The notes beneath the pieces were generated by a model. The model was given only the letters and a program-made list of their open reading frames with translations, ran no database searches and was not told the DNA's origin. A DNA stretch of 64,000 bases, taken from Acinetobacter rudis (GTDB lineage Bacteria > Pseudomonadota > Gammaproteobacteria > Pseudomonadales > Moraxellaceae). This document shows, piece after piece, positions 1 through 7,884 of this stretch. Made by a program: the position numbers and the translations under genes. The DNA lies in contig NZ_JAVIDR010000007.1 in the NCBI RefSeq assembly GCF_031157835.1, positions 62,001 to 126,000 of the forward strand, read 5' to 3'. Position 1 is the stretch's first letter; the number at the start of each line of letters is the position of its first letter.

Positions 1-552
1 CAAGATGAGGAGCTGGCAGAACGCATTAACCAATATGTTAGCGCTTTAGCCAATGCTAAACTTATTGATATTGATGCAGATGGTTTACTCAATAGTCCTG
101 TACGTAACACAGAAGATCATAATCAGCTTGCTGTTTTGGCCGCACCTGTTATTCATAGTTTAGAACGCTATTGCATGATGCTTGCGCTCATTACTCAGCG
201 TGGGCCTGGTAATATTTCTACACGTCAAGTTGAAGAACTAAGTCATTTGTTGGGGCAACGTTTATCCGTTCTACATGAGTTCAACTCACCTGAATTTTTT
301 GATAAAGCACTCTTCCAAAGCTTTATGAAAGTTTTAACACAACGCGGCTATATCAGTACTAATGAAGATGGTGGTTTAGTCTTTGACGAAGAGTTCCGTA
401 ATATTGCTAAGTATGCAAACCTAGTCTTGGATGATGCAACTTTACAAATGCTACAACACATTACTTCGTTTACAGATGAAGAGCTAAAAGAAGCACTAGA
501 TGCACTTGCTGCACAAAATGCGAAAAAACGTTTAAAACGCAAGAAAAAGTAA
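1..552 (+). CDS. plsB: Glycerol-3-phosphate 1-O-acyltransferase, C-terminal part
   Basis: The reading frame is open from base 1, so only the last 183 residues are present and the start lies outside the window. PlsB is a membrane-associated enzyme that acylates sn-glycerol-3-phosphate at position 1, the first step of phospholipid synthesis. The fragment has the helical character of the PlsB C-terminus, including the segment LAAPVIHSLERY and a lysine/arginine-rich tail ending in KKRLKRKKK. The acyltransferase HX4D motifs would be upstream and cannot be checked. The identification rests on the pattern of this C-terminus. A strong hairpin terminator follows directly. Confidence 0.8.
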   Translation, partial: QDEELAERINQYVSALANAKLIDIDADGLLNSPVRNTEDHNQLAVLAAPVIHSLERYCMMLALITQRGPGNISTRQVEELSHLLGQRLSVLHEFNSPEFFDKALFQSFMKVLTQRGYISTNEDGGLVFDEEFRNIAKYANLVLDDATLQMLQHITSFTDEELKEALDALAAQNAKKRLKRKKK

Positions 553-556
553 ATTC

Positions 557-590
557 AAAAACGCCTTATTCATTTGAATAAGGCGTTTTT
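557..590. terminator. Bidirectional Rho-independent terminator
   Basis: A perfect inverted repeat with 15-bp arms (AAAAACGCCTTATTC and its complement) closes on a 4-base ATTT loop. It has A-tracts on the left and T-tracts on the right. It lies between the convergent plsB and the secreted-protein gene and can end both transcripts. Confidence 0.9.
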
Positions 591-597
591 CATAGGG

Positions 598-1176
598 CTA
601 TTCTTTTGGTAGTTTTTCAGCCATAAAATGCGCGAAGCTATCTATGTCTGAAAGCTCATTATTTTCATTCGCCGCACCAGATAAATCTCGTACAATTTTC
701 CCTAGACTGCCTTTATTCCCCATCGAAATCTGTTCACCAACCACTAATTTTGCCAGTTCAGCATTTCCTGATTGTAAGGTTGAGCTATACTGTAAAGTAC
801 TGTGTGCATACTTTCCAACAACTTTAGAGCTTATGAACTTAAGTCCTTCACCAGCAAATACTCGGGTCTGTTTGATATCAAAATCAACATAAATTGGCTG
901 CTTGGTTTGTGCTGTTGCAAGCATATTTCTTTGTTTTAATTCATCATTAAGTTTTTCAATATAACGCGCTTTAATTTGATCTTGATTTAAAAAGCTTGGA
1001 GCATCAATCTTACTGTTCAATGTGACGTTCACAGCACGAATAACATACTGTTTGGGCTGTATATTCTCAACAGTATTGCTACTCACATAAGGTTTATAAA
1101 ACTGTTCGGGCTTTGCTTGAGCCAATGTTGTACATAGCAATAAACTTAGAGACAGAATGAATTGTTGATTTCTCAT
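598..1176 (-). CDS. Secreted protein of unknown function
   Basis: This 192-residue protein has a clear Sec signal peptide: MRNQQ, a leucine-rich core and a likely cleavage after TLAQA near residue 21. No cysteine lies near that site, so a soluble periplasmic protein is more likely than a lipoprotein. The mature part alternates predicted strands and helices (YVIRAVNVTLNSK, QPIYVDFDIKQTRVF) and ends in an acidic helix. I do not recognise the family with confidence. The layout recalls small envelope proteins of the DUF4410 type, but that is a guess. The gene stands alone, convergent with plsB, and shares its terminator. Confidence 0.65.
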   Translation of the reverse strand: MRNQQFILSLSLLLCTTLAQAKPEQFYKPYVSSNTVENIQPKQYVIRAVNVTLNSKIDAPSFLNQDQIKARYIEKLNDELKQRNMLATAQTKQPIYVDFDIKQTRVFAGEGLKFISSKVVGKYAHSTLQYSSTLQSGNAELAKLVVGEQISMGNKGSLGKIVRDLSGAANENNELSDIDSFAHFMAEKLPKE

Positions 1177-1343
1177 AATAGTTATTCAATTATCATATAT
1201 TAAATATTATATGGAATTATCCACACTTCCATAATTTAATCAATAATACACAATATGAAATATAATCTGTTTTTTACTTGACCAAATAATCTCAACTATT
1301 GCATGCTGCTTGGTTCTCTACACTTCTAGACTCATTGCAATAT

Positions 1344-2252
1344 ATGAAACTCAGCATTGAAACTCCGCTCATTCATAGCCCTAAATTAAGTCAACTGAAT
1401 CACTGTCAAGTTTGGCTAAAAATGGAATCTAGCCAACCAACAGGGTCCTTTAAACTGAGAAGTATTGGGCGCGCTTGTCAGACACACGCTGAACAAGGCG
1501 CCAAACACTTTATCTGCTCTTCAGGAGGAAATGCTGGTATTGCTGTAGCCTATGCTGCACGTATGCTTAATCTTAAAGCAACGATTGTTGTACCAGAAAC
1601 CACATCAAATAAAGCTCAAGATTTAATTAAACAACAAGGTGCTCATTTAATTGTACATGGCGCTTCATGGGTTGAAGCAAATAGTCTAGCCTTATCTCTT
1701 GTAGATAAAGATAGTGTTTATATTCACCCTTTTGATGACCCACTGCTGTGGGAGGGTGTTTCAGATTTAATTGATGAAGTAATACAAGCTGGCCTTAACC
1801 CAGATGCAGTTGTTTTATCTGTAGGTGGCGGTAGCTTACTCTCTGGGGTTATTCAAGGGCTTGATCGACATAATATTAATATCCCAATTTATGCAGTTGA
1901 AACTGAAGGTACGGCATCCTTAAATGCTGCAATGCAAGCAGGAAAACATATTGCTTTAGAAGAGGTCACAGGAATTGCAACAACACTTGCTGCCAAACAA
2001 GTATGTAAACAAGCATTTGAACTGAGCCAAAATCATCAAGTTCATAGTCTAAAAGTAACAGATCAAGAAACAGTAAGTAGTTGTTTCTCATTTTTAGATG
2101 ATCACCGTACTTTAGTGGAACCTGCTTGTGGTGCTTCACTTTCAATTCTGTATCAACAAAAAATCCAATTCGAGCCACATGAAAACGTCCTCGTCATTGT
2201 TTGTGGTGGTGCTGGAATTGATTTAAAACAACTCACTGCATATACACAGTAA
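1344..2252 (+). CDS. PLP-dependent serine/threonine dehydratase-like protein
   Basis: This is a fold-type II PLP enzyme of the catabolic serine/threonine dehydratase group, 302 residues from the ATG at 1344. The family deaminates L-serine or L-threonine to pyruvate or 2-oxobutyrate. The N-terminus runs ETPLIHSPKLS, then QPTGSFKLRSIG with the Schiff-base lysine at residue 37. The phosphate-binding SSGGNAG loop, a second glycine loop (VGGGSLLSG) and a terminal VCGGAGID follow. An upstream in-frame ATG at 1299 would add 15 residues absent from typical relatives, so I prefer 1344. There is no regulatory ACT domain, which fits a catabolic rather than an IlvA-type enzyme. Substrate preference cannot be read from the sequence. 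Confidence 0.85.
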   Translation: MKLSIETPLIHSPKLSQLNHCQVWLKMESSQPTGSFKLRSIGRACQTHAEQGAKHFICSSGGNAGIAVAYAARMLNLKATIVVPETTSNKAQDLIKQQGAHLIVHGASWVEANSLALSLVDKDSVYIHPFDDPLLWEGVSDLIDEVIQAGLNPDAVVLSVGGGSLLSGVIQGLDRHNINIPIYAVETEGTASLNAAMQAGKHIALEEVTGIATTLAAKQVCKQAFELSQNHQVHSLKVTDQETVSSCFSFLDDHRTLVEPACGASLSILYQQKIQFEPHENVLVIVCGGAGIDLKQLTAYTQ

Positions 2253-2279
2253 AAAAAGAGCGAGCAATTTTTTGCTCGC
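2251..2279 (-). terminator. Rho-independent terminator of the minus-strand arabinose-donor genes
   Basis: An 8-bp stem GCGAGCAA/TTGCTCGC (2260-2279) with a TTTT loop follows the minus-strand gene ending at 2288. On that strand it leads into a T-tract formed by the A-run at 2251-2257. It directly abuts the stop of the plus-strand dehydratase gene. Confidence 0.8.
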
Positions 2280-2287
2280 GATCTATG

Positions 2288-3952
2288 CTAGTTTTTTACT
2301 TTATTAACCGCAGGGCGATAACCTAAAATTGCAGCCTTTTTAAACCAGATTTGTGCCTCTTTTTTATCTTGCTTTAAACCATTTAACCCATGTGAATAGC
2401 TGATGCCAATATTATACATTGCAGCAGCAGAGCCTTGCTCAACCGCTTGATGGTAATAAATTAAAGCTTTTTCACCGTTAGCTTCTACACCAAGACCATT
2501 CGCATACATTACACCTAAGTTATTAGTTGCGTCGGGATCTATTGAGCTTATGGACTTCAATAAACTTAGTGCTTTTTGATAATCAATCTGTATAAATCCA
2601 CCCCGTGTATAGATTAGCGCTAAGTTATTTTTTGCCTGTGGATTTCCTTCAGCTGCCTCAACTTCATACCATTGAATAGCTTTCTCAATATTGTGATCTT
2701 GAATAAAATTGGTTTCCAGTCTCCACCCAGCATTATTTGTACTGACTGAGAATAGTTGTCCTTGAGTTGACGCTTCTAAATTTAGCTTGAGCAAAACCTC
2801 GCTAGGTAAGCGGGTAGTTGCTAAACCACCTGAATTGGCACTATAAATATTCGGTAAAAATCTCACCACGCCAAATGGCCCAACAAATAAACAAATTGCA
2901 GCATATACAATAAAAAAACGTTTGTTTTGTTCAAAATATTCCTTAATTCTAACACCACTTATTTTTTCGGAATTAATTAAATAGAATGTCAAAATAGTTA
3001 TATTAAACAAGGCCAATGCGACCCAACGATAATAGTCAAAAGCAATTAAAGCCAAAGCTAAAGGTGTTAAAGTTGGTATAAGCACATATAATTTAATATT
3101 TTTATAGTAACAATGCTTTAAAAAAGAAAAAACAGGATAAATAAAAATAAAACTTAATATTAAGGGTATATAAGTTTTATTATCGAAGAATGAATAATAG
3201 CTTGATAAAAAATTATCTCTAAAGCTTAAAGTTGTTGTTCTCACAGCATATAAATTAAATTTTTTATCTGCCTGATGTAACTCTACGATATGATTAGCCT
3301 GCGAAATTGAAATTTTACCGAATACCAGCATCAACAGCACTGCCAGTAATAAAAAAGATGACAATAAAATTGTTAAATAAATATTTTTAGATTTAAGATA
3401 GAAAATTAAAATAAGCGTTGGAATAAAAATAATTAAAGAAGCTTCATGAATTAAAGCAGAAAGAACAATAACGACACAAATACAGAGAAATGAAAAAATA
3501 TAATTATTTATTTTTAATGATACATATAAAACAATCAAACTTAAGATTTGTAAAATTTGATCAAACCTACCCAATTCTAGCAACCACTGAGATGTAAAAA
3601 AAGAAAAACTTAATATACATCCCACATATAAGTACAAACCATCAACTTTAACTTTCTTCAAACTTTTTACTAAAAAAACTGAAAAAATAAAAAAGAGAAC
3701 AATATATATAATCAAAGAAATAAAGCGAATTACTTTATAATCATAGGAAAAACCTAACAATGAAATTAACTCACCAATTAAGGCTCTCCTCATAAACCCA
3801 TAGTCATAATTAAACAACCATGATGTATAAAGATAATCATCTATATTTATTTTAAAACTAAAGCCAAATCCATCACTATGAATAAAAATGACCACAATTA
3901 AAATTAAAAATATAAAAAAAGATAATTTTAAAAAAGGCATAGCTAATTTCAT
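2288..3952 (-). CDS. Polytopic membrane protein (GT-C-like) with C-terminal Sel1 repeats
   Basis: This protein has 554 residues in two parts. Residues 1 to about 375 are about ten hydrophobic segments. A short loop after the first segment carries the acidic pair D38-D39 in NIDDYLY, followed by YDYGFMRRALIGE. An early acidic motif in the first outer loop is typical of GT-C glycosyltransferases that use polyprenyl-phosphate sugars. Residues about 415-554 hold three to four Sel1-type helical repeats such as KAIQWYEVEAAEGNPQAKNNLA. The gene overlaps the downstream-facing end of the PAP2 gene by 4 bases, so the two are probably cotranscribed. It is much more AT-rich than neighbouring genes. I infer that it may transfer the sugar made by the flanking pathway, with the Sel1 part docking a partner. 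An unrelated polymerase or transporter role is not excluded. Confidence 0.7.
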   Translation of the reverse strand: MKLAMPFLKLSFFIFLILIVVIFIHSDGFGFSFKINIDDYLYTSWLFNYDYGFMRRALIGELISLLGFSYDYKVIRFISLIIYIVLFFIFSVFLVKSLKKVKVDGLYLYVGCILSFSFFTSQWLLELGRFDQILQILSLIVLYVSLKINNYIFSFLCICVVIVLSALIHEASLIIFIPTLILIFYLKSKNIYLTILLSSFLLLAVLLMLVFGKISISQANHIVELHQADKKFNLYAVRTTTLSFRDNFLSSYYSFFDNKTYIPLILSFIFIYPVFSFLKHCYYKNIKLYVLIPTLTPLALALIAFDYYRWVALALFNITILTFYLINSEKISGVRIKEYFEQNKRFFIVYAAICLFVGPFGVVRFLPNIYSANSGGLATTRLPSEVLLKLNLEASTQGQLFSVSTNNAGWRLETNFIQDHNIEKAIQWYEVEAAEGNPQAKNNLALIYTRGGFIQIDYQKALSLLKSISSIDPDATNNLGVMYANGLGVEANGEKALIYYHQAVEQGSAAAMYNIGISYSHGLNGLKQDKKEAQIWFKKAAILGYRPAVNKVKN

Positions 3953-4389
3953 AGATATCCCCCCAAAAAGCTCTTGATGATTATAGCAACGAATATACCA
4001 ACAACTATTCCAGCGACAATTTCAACTTTACTATGCCCCATACGCTCTCGAAGTGGTTTAACTTCAATATTGTCTTTTACCAGCTGATTAATGAGTACTG
4101 CATGCTGACCTACAGCACGTCTTAAACTATTTGCATCTAATAACACAATAAAACTCAGTGTCAGTGCCACACCAAATGCTGGACTATAAATACCCTCGTT
4201 TAAAACAATTAAAGCAGTCATGCTACTCACTATTGCACTATGATTACTGGGTAATCCACCATAGCCAATCAGCGAAAATGCTAACTTTTTCGCCCGAATC
4301 GAATTAATTAAAAATTTTATACAGCCGGCTGCTAACCACGCCAAAAAAGGAGTAATCAAATAACTATTATTATTCACAACAAAATCCAA
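3949..4389 (-). CDS. Divergent PAP2-family membrane phosphatase (YuiD/COG1963-like)
   Basis: This 146-residue membrane protein belongs to the divergent PAP2 family. The diagnostic stretches are GGLPSNHSAIVSSMTA (residues about 44-59), LDANSLRRAVGQHA, and RERMGHSKVEIVAG near the C-terminus. Together these give the SNHSA and GHS phosphatase-type signatures. In mycobacteria a PAP2-type protein (Rv3807c) is encoded beside the phosphoribosyltransferase Rv3806c. It is proposed to remove the 5-phosphate from polyprenyl-phosphoryl-5-phosphoribose. The same pairing is seen here: the gene lies 4 bases downstream of the UbiA-type gene and overlaps the next gene by 4 bases. The family call is firm; the substrate is inferred from context. 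Confidence 0.85.
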   Translation of the reverse strand: MDFVVNNNSYLITPFLAWLAAGCIKFLINSIRAKKLAFSLIGYGGLPSNHSAIVSSMTALIVLNEGIYSPAFGVALTLSFIVLLDANSLRRAVGQHAVLINQLVKDNIEVKPLRERMGHSKVEIVAGIVVGIFVAIIIKSFLGGYL

Positions 4390-4393
4390 AAAA

Positions 4394-5281
4394 TTAAACA
4401 GCTAATAAAGCCCAAGTACAAATAGCAGCCCAAACCAAAACGGTCATCATGATTTGCCAATCTTGTAAAAGTACATCAGTAGGAGACTCACCACCTTTTA
4501 AAGTTTCAACAATGAACCAATATCGAAATAAACCAAACATGACCAAAGGTATGCTAATGATGAGCTTGGGCTGTACTTGCATAACATAGAGGCTATAAAA
4601 CACAATTGAGCTAATTGCAGACATCTCAGCAAAACGGTCAATCAAAGAGACTGAGTAATATTCAAGTACACCTCTACCCTGAATCCCACTCTCAACCAGC
4701 TCTTGACGGCGTTTAATCGAAGCTAAATACAAAGAAATGCTCAAAGTAGTAATAAACATCCAATCAGAAACAGGAACACTCAGTGCAACAGCCCCTGCAT
4801 AAACTCGCAGCACAAACCCTACAGCAACAACAAATATTTCAATTACAGGTGCATGTTTTAATTTAAAGGTATATGCCCAATTAAGTAATAAATATAATGC
4901 AACCACATAAATAACTTTAGCAGAGATAAACCAAGAAAATGCGAGCAGAATATAAATAACAACCAATAATATAATGGCGCTTTTAGGACTTACAGCACCT
5001 GATGCAAGTGGACGTTTTTTTGATTTTTGTGGGTGAGCCCTATCTTTTTCAATATCTCTTAGATCATTTACAATATATACAGCCGATGCAGCCAAGCAAA
5101 ATACAAAAAATGTAAAAAATGCGGAATAAACTGCATTAATATTTAAAAACTGACTAGAAAATATCAATGGTGCTAAAACAAAGAAATTCTTGACCCATTG
5201 TTTTATCCTAACTAGCTTTATTAATCCATCAAGCTCCACTAGAAATGGGCTCTTCTGTATTATATTATGTATCTGTTTCAT
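4394..5281 (-). CDS. UbiA-family decaprenyl-phosphate phosphoribosyltransferase homologue
   Basis: This 295-residue integral membrane prenyltransferase-fold protein has about eight to nine membrane segments. The first aspartate-rich motif is NDLRDIEKDRAHP, followed by KKRPLASG, as in Rv3806c-type enzymes. These transfer 5-phosphoribose from PRPP to a polyprenyl phosphate, committing it to the D-arabinofuranose donor. The N-terminal LVRIKQWVKNFFVLAPLIFS is also typical of this subgroup rather than of ubiquinone-pathway UbiA. It heads the minus-strand arm of the locus, divergent from gtrA/dprE1/dprE2. The annotated ATG at 5281 leaves only 18 bases to the divergent start. A GTG further in (near residue 15) is an alternative start. 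Confidence 0.85.
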   Translation of the reverse strand: MKQIHNIIQKSPFLVELDGLIKLVRIKQWVKNFFVLAPLIFSSQFLNINAVYSAFFTFFVFCLAASAVYIVNDLRDIEKDRAHPQKSKKRPLASGAVSPKSAIILLVVIYILLAFSWFISAKVIYVVALYLLLNWAYTFKLKHAPVIEIFVVAVGFVLRVYAGAVALSVPVSDWMFITTLSISLYLASIKRRQELVESGIQGRGVLEYYSVSLIDRFAEMSAISSIVFYSLYVMQVQPKLIISIPLVMFGLFRYWFIVETLKGGESPTDVLLQDWQIMMTVLVWAAICTWALLAV

Positions 5282-5299
5282 AAAAATCTAAACTACAAA

Positions 5300-5719
5300 A
5301 TGATTAATTCAATTAAAATTGCAACGTTCTATGGTTTATTTGCCATAGTTGCCACACTCACAAACATATCCACACAGATTATTTCCATGCATTTTTATAC
5401 AGGATTATTCCACATCCAAACCTCAATTATTATGGGAACCGCTACAGGACTTATAATTAAGTACCTATTAGATAAAAAATTTATTTTTAAATACCAAACT
5501 AAAAACCTAAAACATGAATCAAAAGTATTTATTCTCTATCTAATAATGGGAATATTTACTACTTTTATATTTTGGGCTTTCGAATTTGGTTTTCAAATTA
5601 TATATGAAAGTGATGCCATGCGATATTTAGGTGGAGCAATTGGTTTAATTATTGGTTATATATTAAAGTACTTTCTTGATAAATTTTTTGTTTTTCAAAC
5701 GGTTTATTTTTATGAATAA
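5300..5719 (+). CDS. GtrA-family small membrane protein
   Basis: This is a 139-residue protein from the ATG at 5300, with four membrane segments in the GtrA pattern: YGLFAIVATLTNIS at the start, KYLLDKKFIF in the middle and LKYFLDKFFVF at the end. GtrA proteins are linked to moving or organising polyprenyl-linked sugars. Mycobacterial Rv3789, next to dprE1 and dprE2, is of this family, and the gene order here is the same (GtrA, DprE1, DprE2). An in-frame ATG at 5267 would overlap the divergent gene and adds 11 residues with no family support. Its end overlaps the start of the dprE1 homologue by 8 bases, suggesting translational coupling. Confidence 0.85.
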   Translation: MINSIKIATFYGLFAIVATLTNISTQIISMHFYTGLFHIQTSIIMGTATGLIIKYLLDKKFIFKYQTKNLKHESKVFILYLIMGIFTTFIFWAFEFGFQIIYESDAMRYLGGAIGLIIGYILKYFLDKFFVFQTVYFYE

Positions 5720-7019
5720 AATTCAATCATGGGGTAGATTAACAAATAATAAACACAGAGTAATTTCACTCATTAATTCAAATAGTGTTATTAATCAAAT
5801 TAATTTAACTTCAAATAAGGGTATTTCACATGGCATGGGTAGAAGTTATGGAGATGTCGCATTAAATCGGAATAATACAATATGGTTAACAACCCAACTG
5901 AATCATTTTATTTCTTTTAATCTCAAAACAGGCATTTTACAGTGTGAAGCAGGAGTGATATTACAAGATATTCAACGTAGTTTACTGCCTCAAGGTTGGC
6001 TGCTTCCCGTAACACCTGGCACGCAAATGATTACTGTGGGTGGTGCGATTGCCAATGATATTCATGGTAAAAACCATCATCATTTTGGTTCTTTTGGTGA
6101 TCATTTAATTTCAATAAAGCTGGTTCGAACCAATGGTGAGGTTATCAATTGTTCGCGCTTAGAAAATCCAGAATGGTTTTTTGCAACATTGGGTGGTATC
6201 GGATTAACTGGTGTCATCGTTGAAGCGACTCTTCAACTACGTGCAATTGAGGGGGGGTGGATTGAAGCAGAGACTGTTCCCTACTATAGCTTAAATGACT
6301 TTTTCACTTTATCTGATCAGTCTATAGCAGACTGGGAGCATAGTGTTTCTTGGATTGACTGTGTGCAAGGAAAAGAAGCAAACGGCTTATTTATACGTGG
6401 TAATTTTGCTAATCAGCAACATCAATACCCACATCTCCCCACTATTCAAGATAAAACCTTTCCTATTTCTCCTCCTTTTTCTTTAGTTAATCGTTTGAGT
6501 TTACCTCTATTTAATTTTGCCTATTTTCATAACAATAAACGTAAAACAAAAACGCAACGACTTCATTATGAAAAGTTTTTCTATCCATTAGATGCACTTC
6601 AGCAGTGGAATAAAATGTATGGAAAAAAAGGCTTTTATCAATATCAATGTGTAGTACCTCGTCATATCGGCCAAGAGGCAATACATGAAATGCTGAAAAT
6701 CATTAAAAAATCAGGTGAGGGTTCTTTTTTAGCTGTTTTAAAGACTTTTGGAGATCGGGAGTCTGGTGGTCTACTCAGTTTTCCTCGCTCTGGTGTAACC
6801 CTTGCACTTGATTTCCCTAACCGAGGTGACAAAACATTAAAGTTGTTTAATGAATTAGACCGTATCACTGCAGAAGCAGAAGGACGGCTCTATTTAGCTA
6901 AAGATACACGAATGTCTCGTGATTTATTTGAGATGGGTTATCCACGTTTTAACGAATTTTTTAAATATATTGATCCAGGCATAAGTTCAGAAATGTCTCG
7001 TCGTCTATTAGGTGTATAA
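5712..7019 (+). CDS. dprE1: DprE1-like polyprenylphosphoryl-ribose 2-epimerase, FAD oxidase subunit
   Basis: This FAD-dependent oxidoreductase (435 residues from the ATG at 5712) has the vanillyl-alcohol-oxidase fold. DprE1 oxidises the ribose 2-OH of polyprenyl-phosphoryl-ribose to a keto intermediate. The FAD site is visible as SHGMGRSYGDVALN (residues about 37-50) and TPGTQMITVGGAIANDIHGK. The C-terminal end GRLYLAKDTRMSRDLFE...YPR...M-RRL closely follows mycobacterial DprE1 as I recall it. At the position of the benzothiazinone-reactive cysteine (Cys387 in M. tuberculosis) this protein has Ala365, in the stretch GVTLALDFPN. The gene overlaps gtrA by 8 bases and its stop abuts the dprE2 start, so the three genes form one unit. 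Confidence 0.85.
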   Translation: MNKIQSWGRLTNNKHRVISLINSNSVINQINLTSNKGISHGMGRSYGDVALNRNNTIWLTTQLNHFISFNLKTGILQCEAGVILQDIQRSLLPQGWLLPVTPGTQMITVGGAIANDIHGKNHHHFGSFGDHLISIKLVRTNGEVINCSRLENPEWFFATLGGIGLTGVIVEATLQLRAIEGGWIEAETVPYYSLNDFFTLSDQSIADWEHSVSWIDCVQGKEANGLFIRGNFANQQHQYPHLPTIQDKTFPISPPFSLVNRLSLPLFNFAYFHNNKRKTKTQRLHYEKFFYPLDALQQWNKMYGKKGFYQYQCVVPRHIGQEAIHEMLKIIKKSGEGSFLAVLKTFGDRESGGLLSFPRSGVTLALDFPNRGDKTLKLFNELDRITAEAEGRLYLAKDTRMSRDLFEMGYPRFNEFFKYIDPGISSEMSRRLLGV

Positions 7020-7775
7020 ATGTCAAAAAAAATAAAGATTTTAATTATTGGTGCTACATCAACCATTGCTGAACATTGTGCTAGACAATGGCTAAAACAA
7101 CAGCCTTGCGAAATCATTTTATGTAGTCGTAATTTAGAAAAATTGCAACGTGTTAGTCAGGACTTAAAAGTGAGATATCCTGAGGCAGAGTTACATCTAA
7201 AAACACTTAATTTTCTCGATGCTGTAGAAATAGAACAATATATTAATACGCTCTACCAACATCACACCATTGATATTGCGCTTATCGCTCATGGCGTATT
7301 ACCAGACCAAGAAAAGTGTCAAACGAATCTTGAATCATGCCAATATACTATGCAGGTGAATGCGATTTCCCCCCTATTATTTACAGAAACAATCATCAAA
7401 CACATGATAGAAAAAGACCATGGAAAATTGGCTATTATCAGTTCAGTCGCAGCAGATCGTGCTAGAAAATCTAACTATATCTATGGCTCTGCCAAAGCGA
7501 TGATTGATAAATACATACAAGGTCTACAACATCGTTTGGCCCTACTTCACTCATCAGTAGATGTTACTTTAGTTAAGCCTGGCCCAACTGCAACAACCAT
7601 GACACTTGGTATGACTAGCAAAGGAAAACTCGCTTCTGCTGAAGATGTTGCTCAAGATATTGTACAGGCGATTCAAATCAGTAAACCAACACTTTACACC
7701 CCAAGCAAATGGCGTTTACTAATGTTTATTATTCGCCACATTCCTTTCTTTTTATTTAAAAAAATTGATATTTAA
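7020..7775 (+). CDS. dprE2: DprE2-like polyprenylphosphoryl-2-keto-ribose reductase (SDR)
   Basis: This 251-residue short-chain dehydrogenase/reductase has the nucleotide-binding loop GATSTIAEHCA near residue 11 in place of the classic TGxxxGIG. It also has IAHGVLPDQ (the NxAG-like position), a catalytic serine in AIISSVAADR and the YxxxK motif in YGSAKAMID. DprE2 reduces the keto intermediate made by DprE1 with NADH to give the arabinose epimer. The start codon follows the dprE1 stop with no gap, which implies tight coupling. Alone it could be any SDR; its position after DprE1 makes the assignment strong. Confidence 0.85.
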   Translation: MSKKIKILIIGATSTIAEHCARQWLKQQPCEIILCSRNLEKLQRVSQDLKVRYPEAELHLKTLNFLDAVEIEQYINTLYQHHTIDIALIAHGVLPDQEKCQTNLESCQYTMQVNAISPLLFTETIIKHMIEKDHGKLAIISSVAADRARKSNYIYGSAKAMIDKYIQGLQHRLALLHSSVDVTLVKPGPTATTMTLGMTSKGKLASAEDVAQDIVQAIQISKPTLYTPSKWRLLMFIIRHIPFFLFKKIDI

Positions 7776-7835
7776 CAGCTTAATGTACTTCGTATCATTT
7801 ATATCTATAAAGAGACAGTTCATCTATTTATGAAG

Positions 7836-7866
7836 TAAATGAGCACTTTGAGAGGGTGCTCATTTA
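7836..7866. terminator. Hairpin terminator between convergent genes
   Basis: The 11-bp stem TAAATGAGCAC/GTGCTCATTTA has a 9-base loop and is followed on the plus strand by GATTTT. It lies between the dprE2 stop and the stop of the convergent epimerase-like gene and can serve both. Confidence 0.65.
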
Positions 7867-7884
7867 GATTTTAAACACCTTCAA

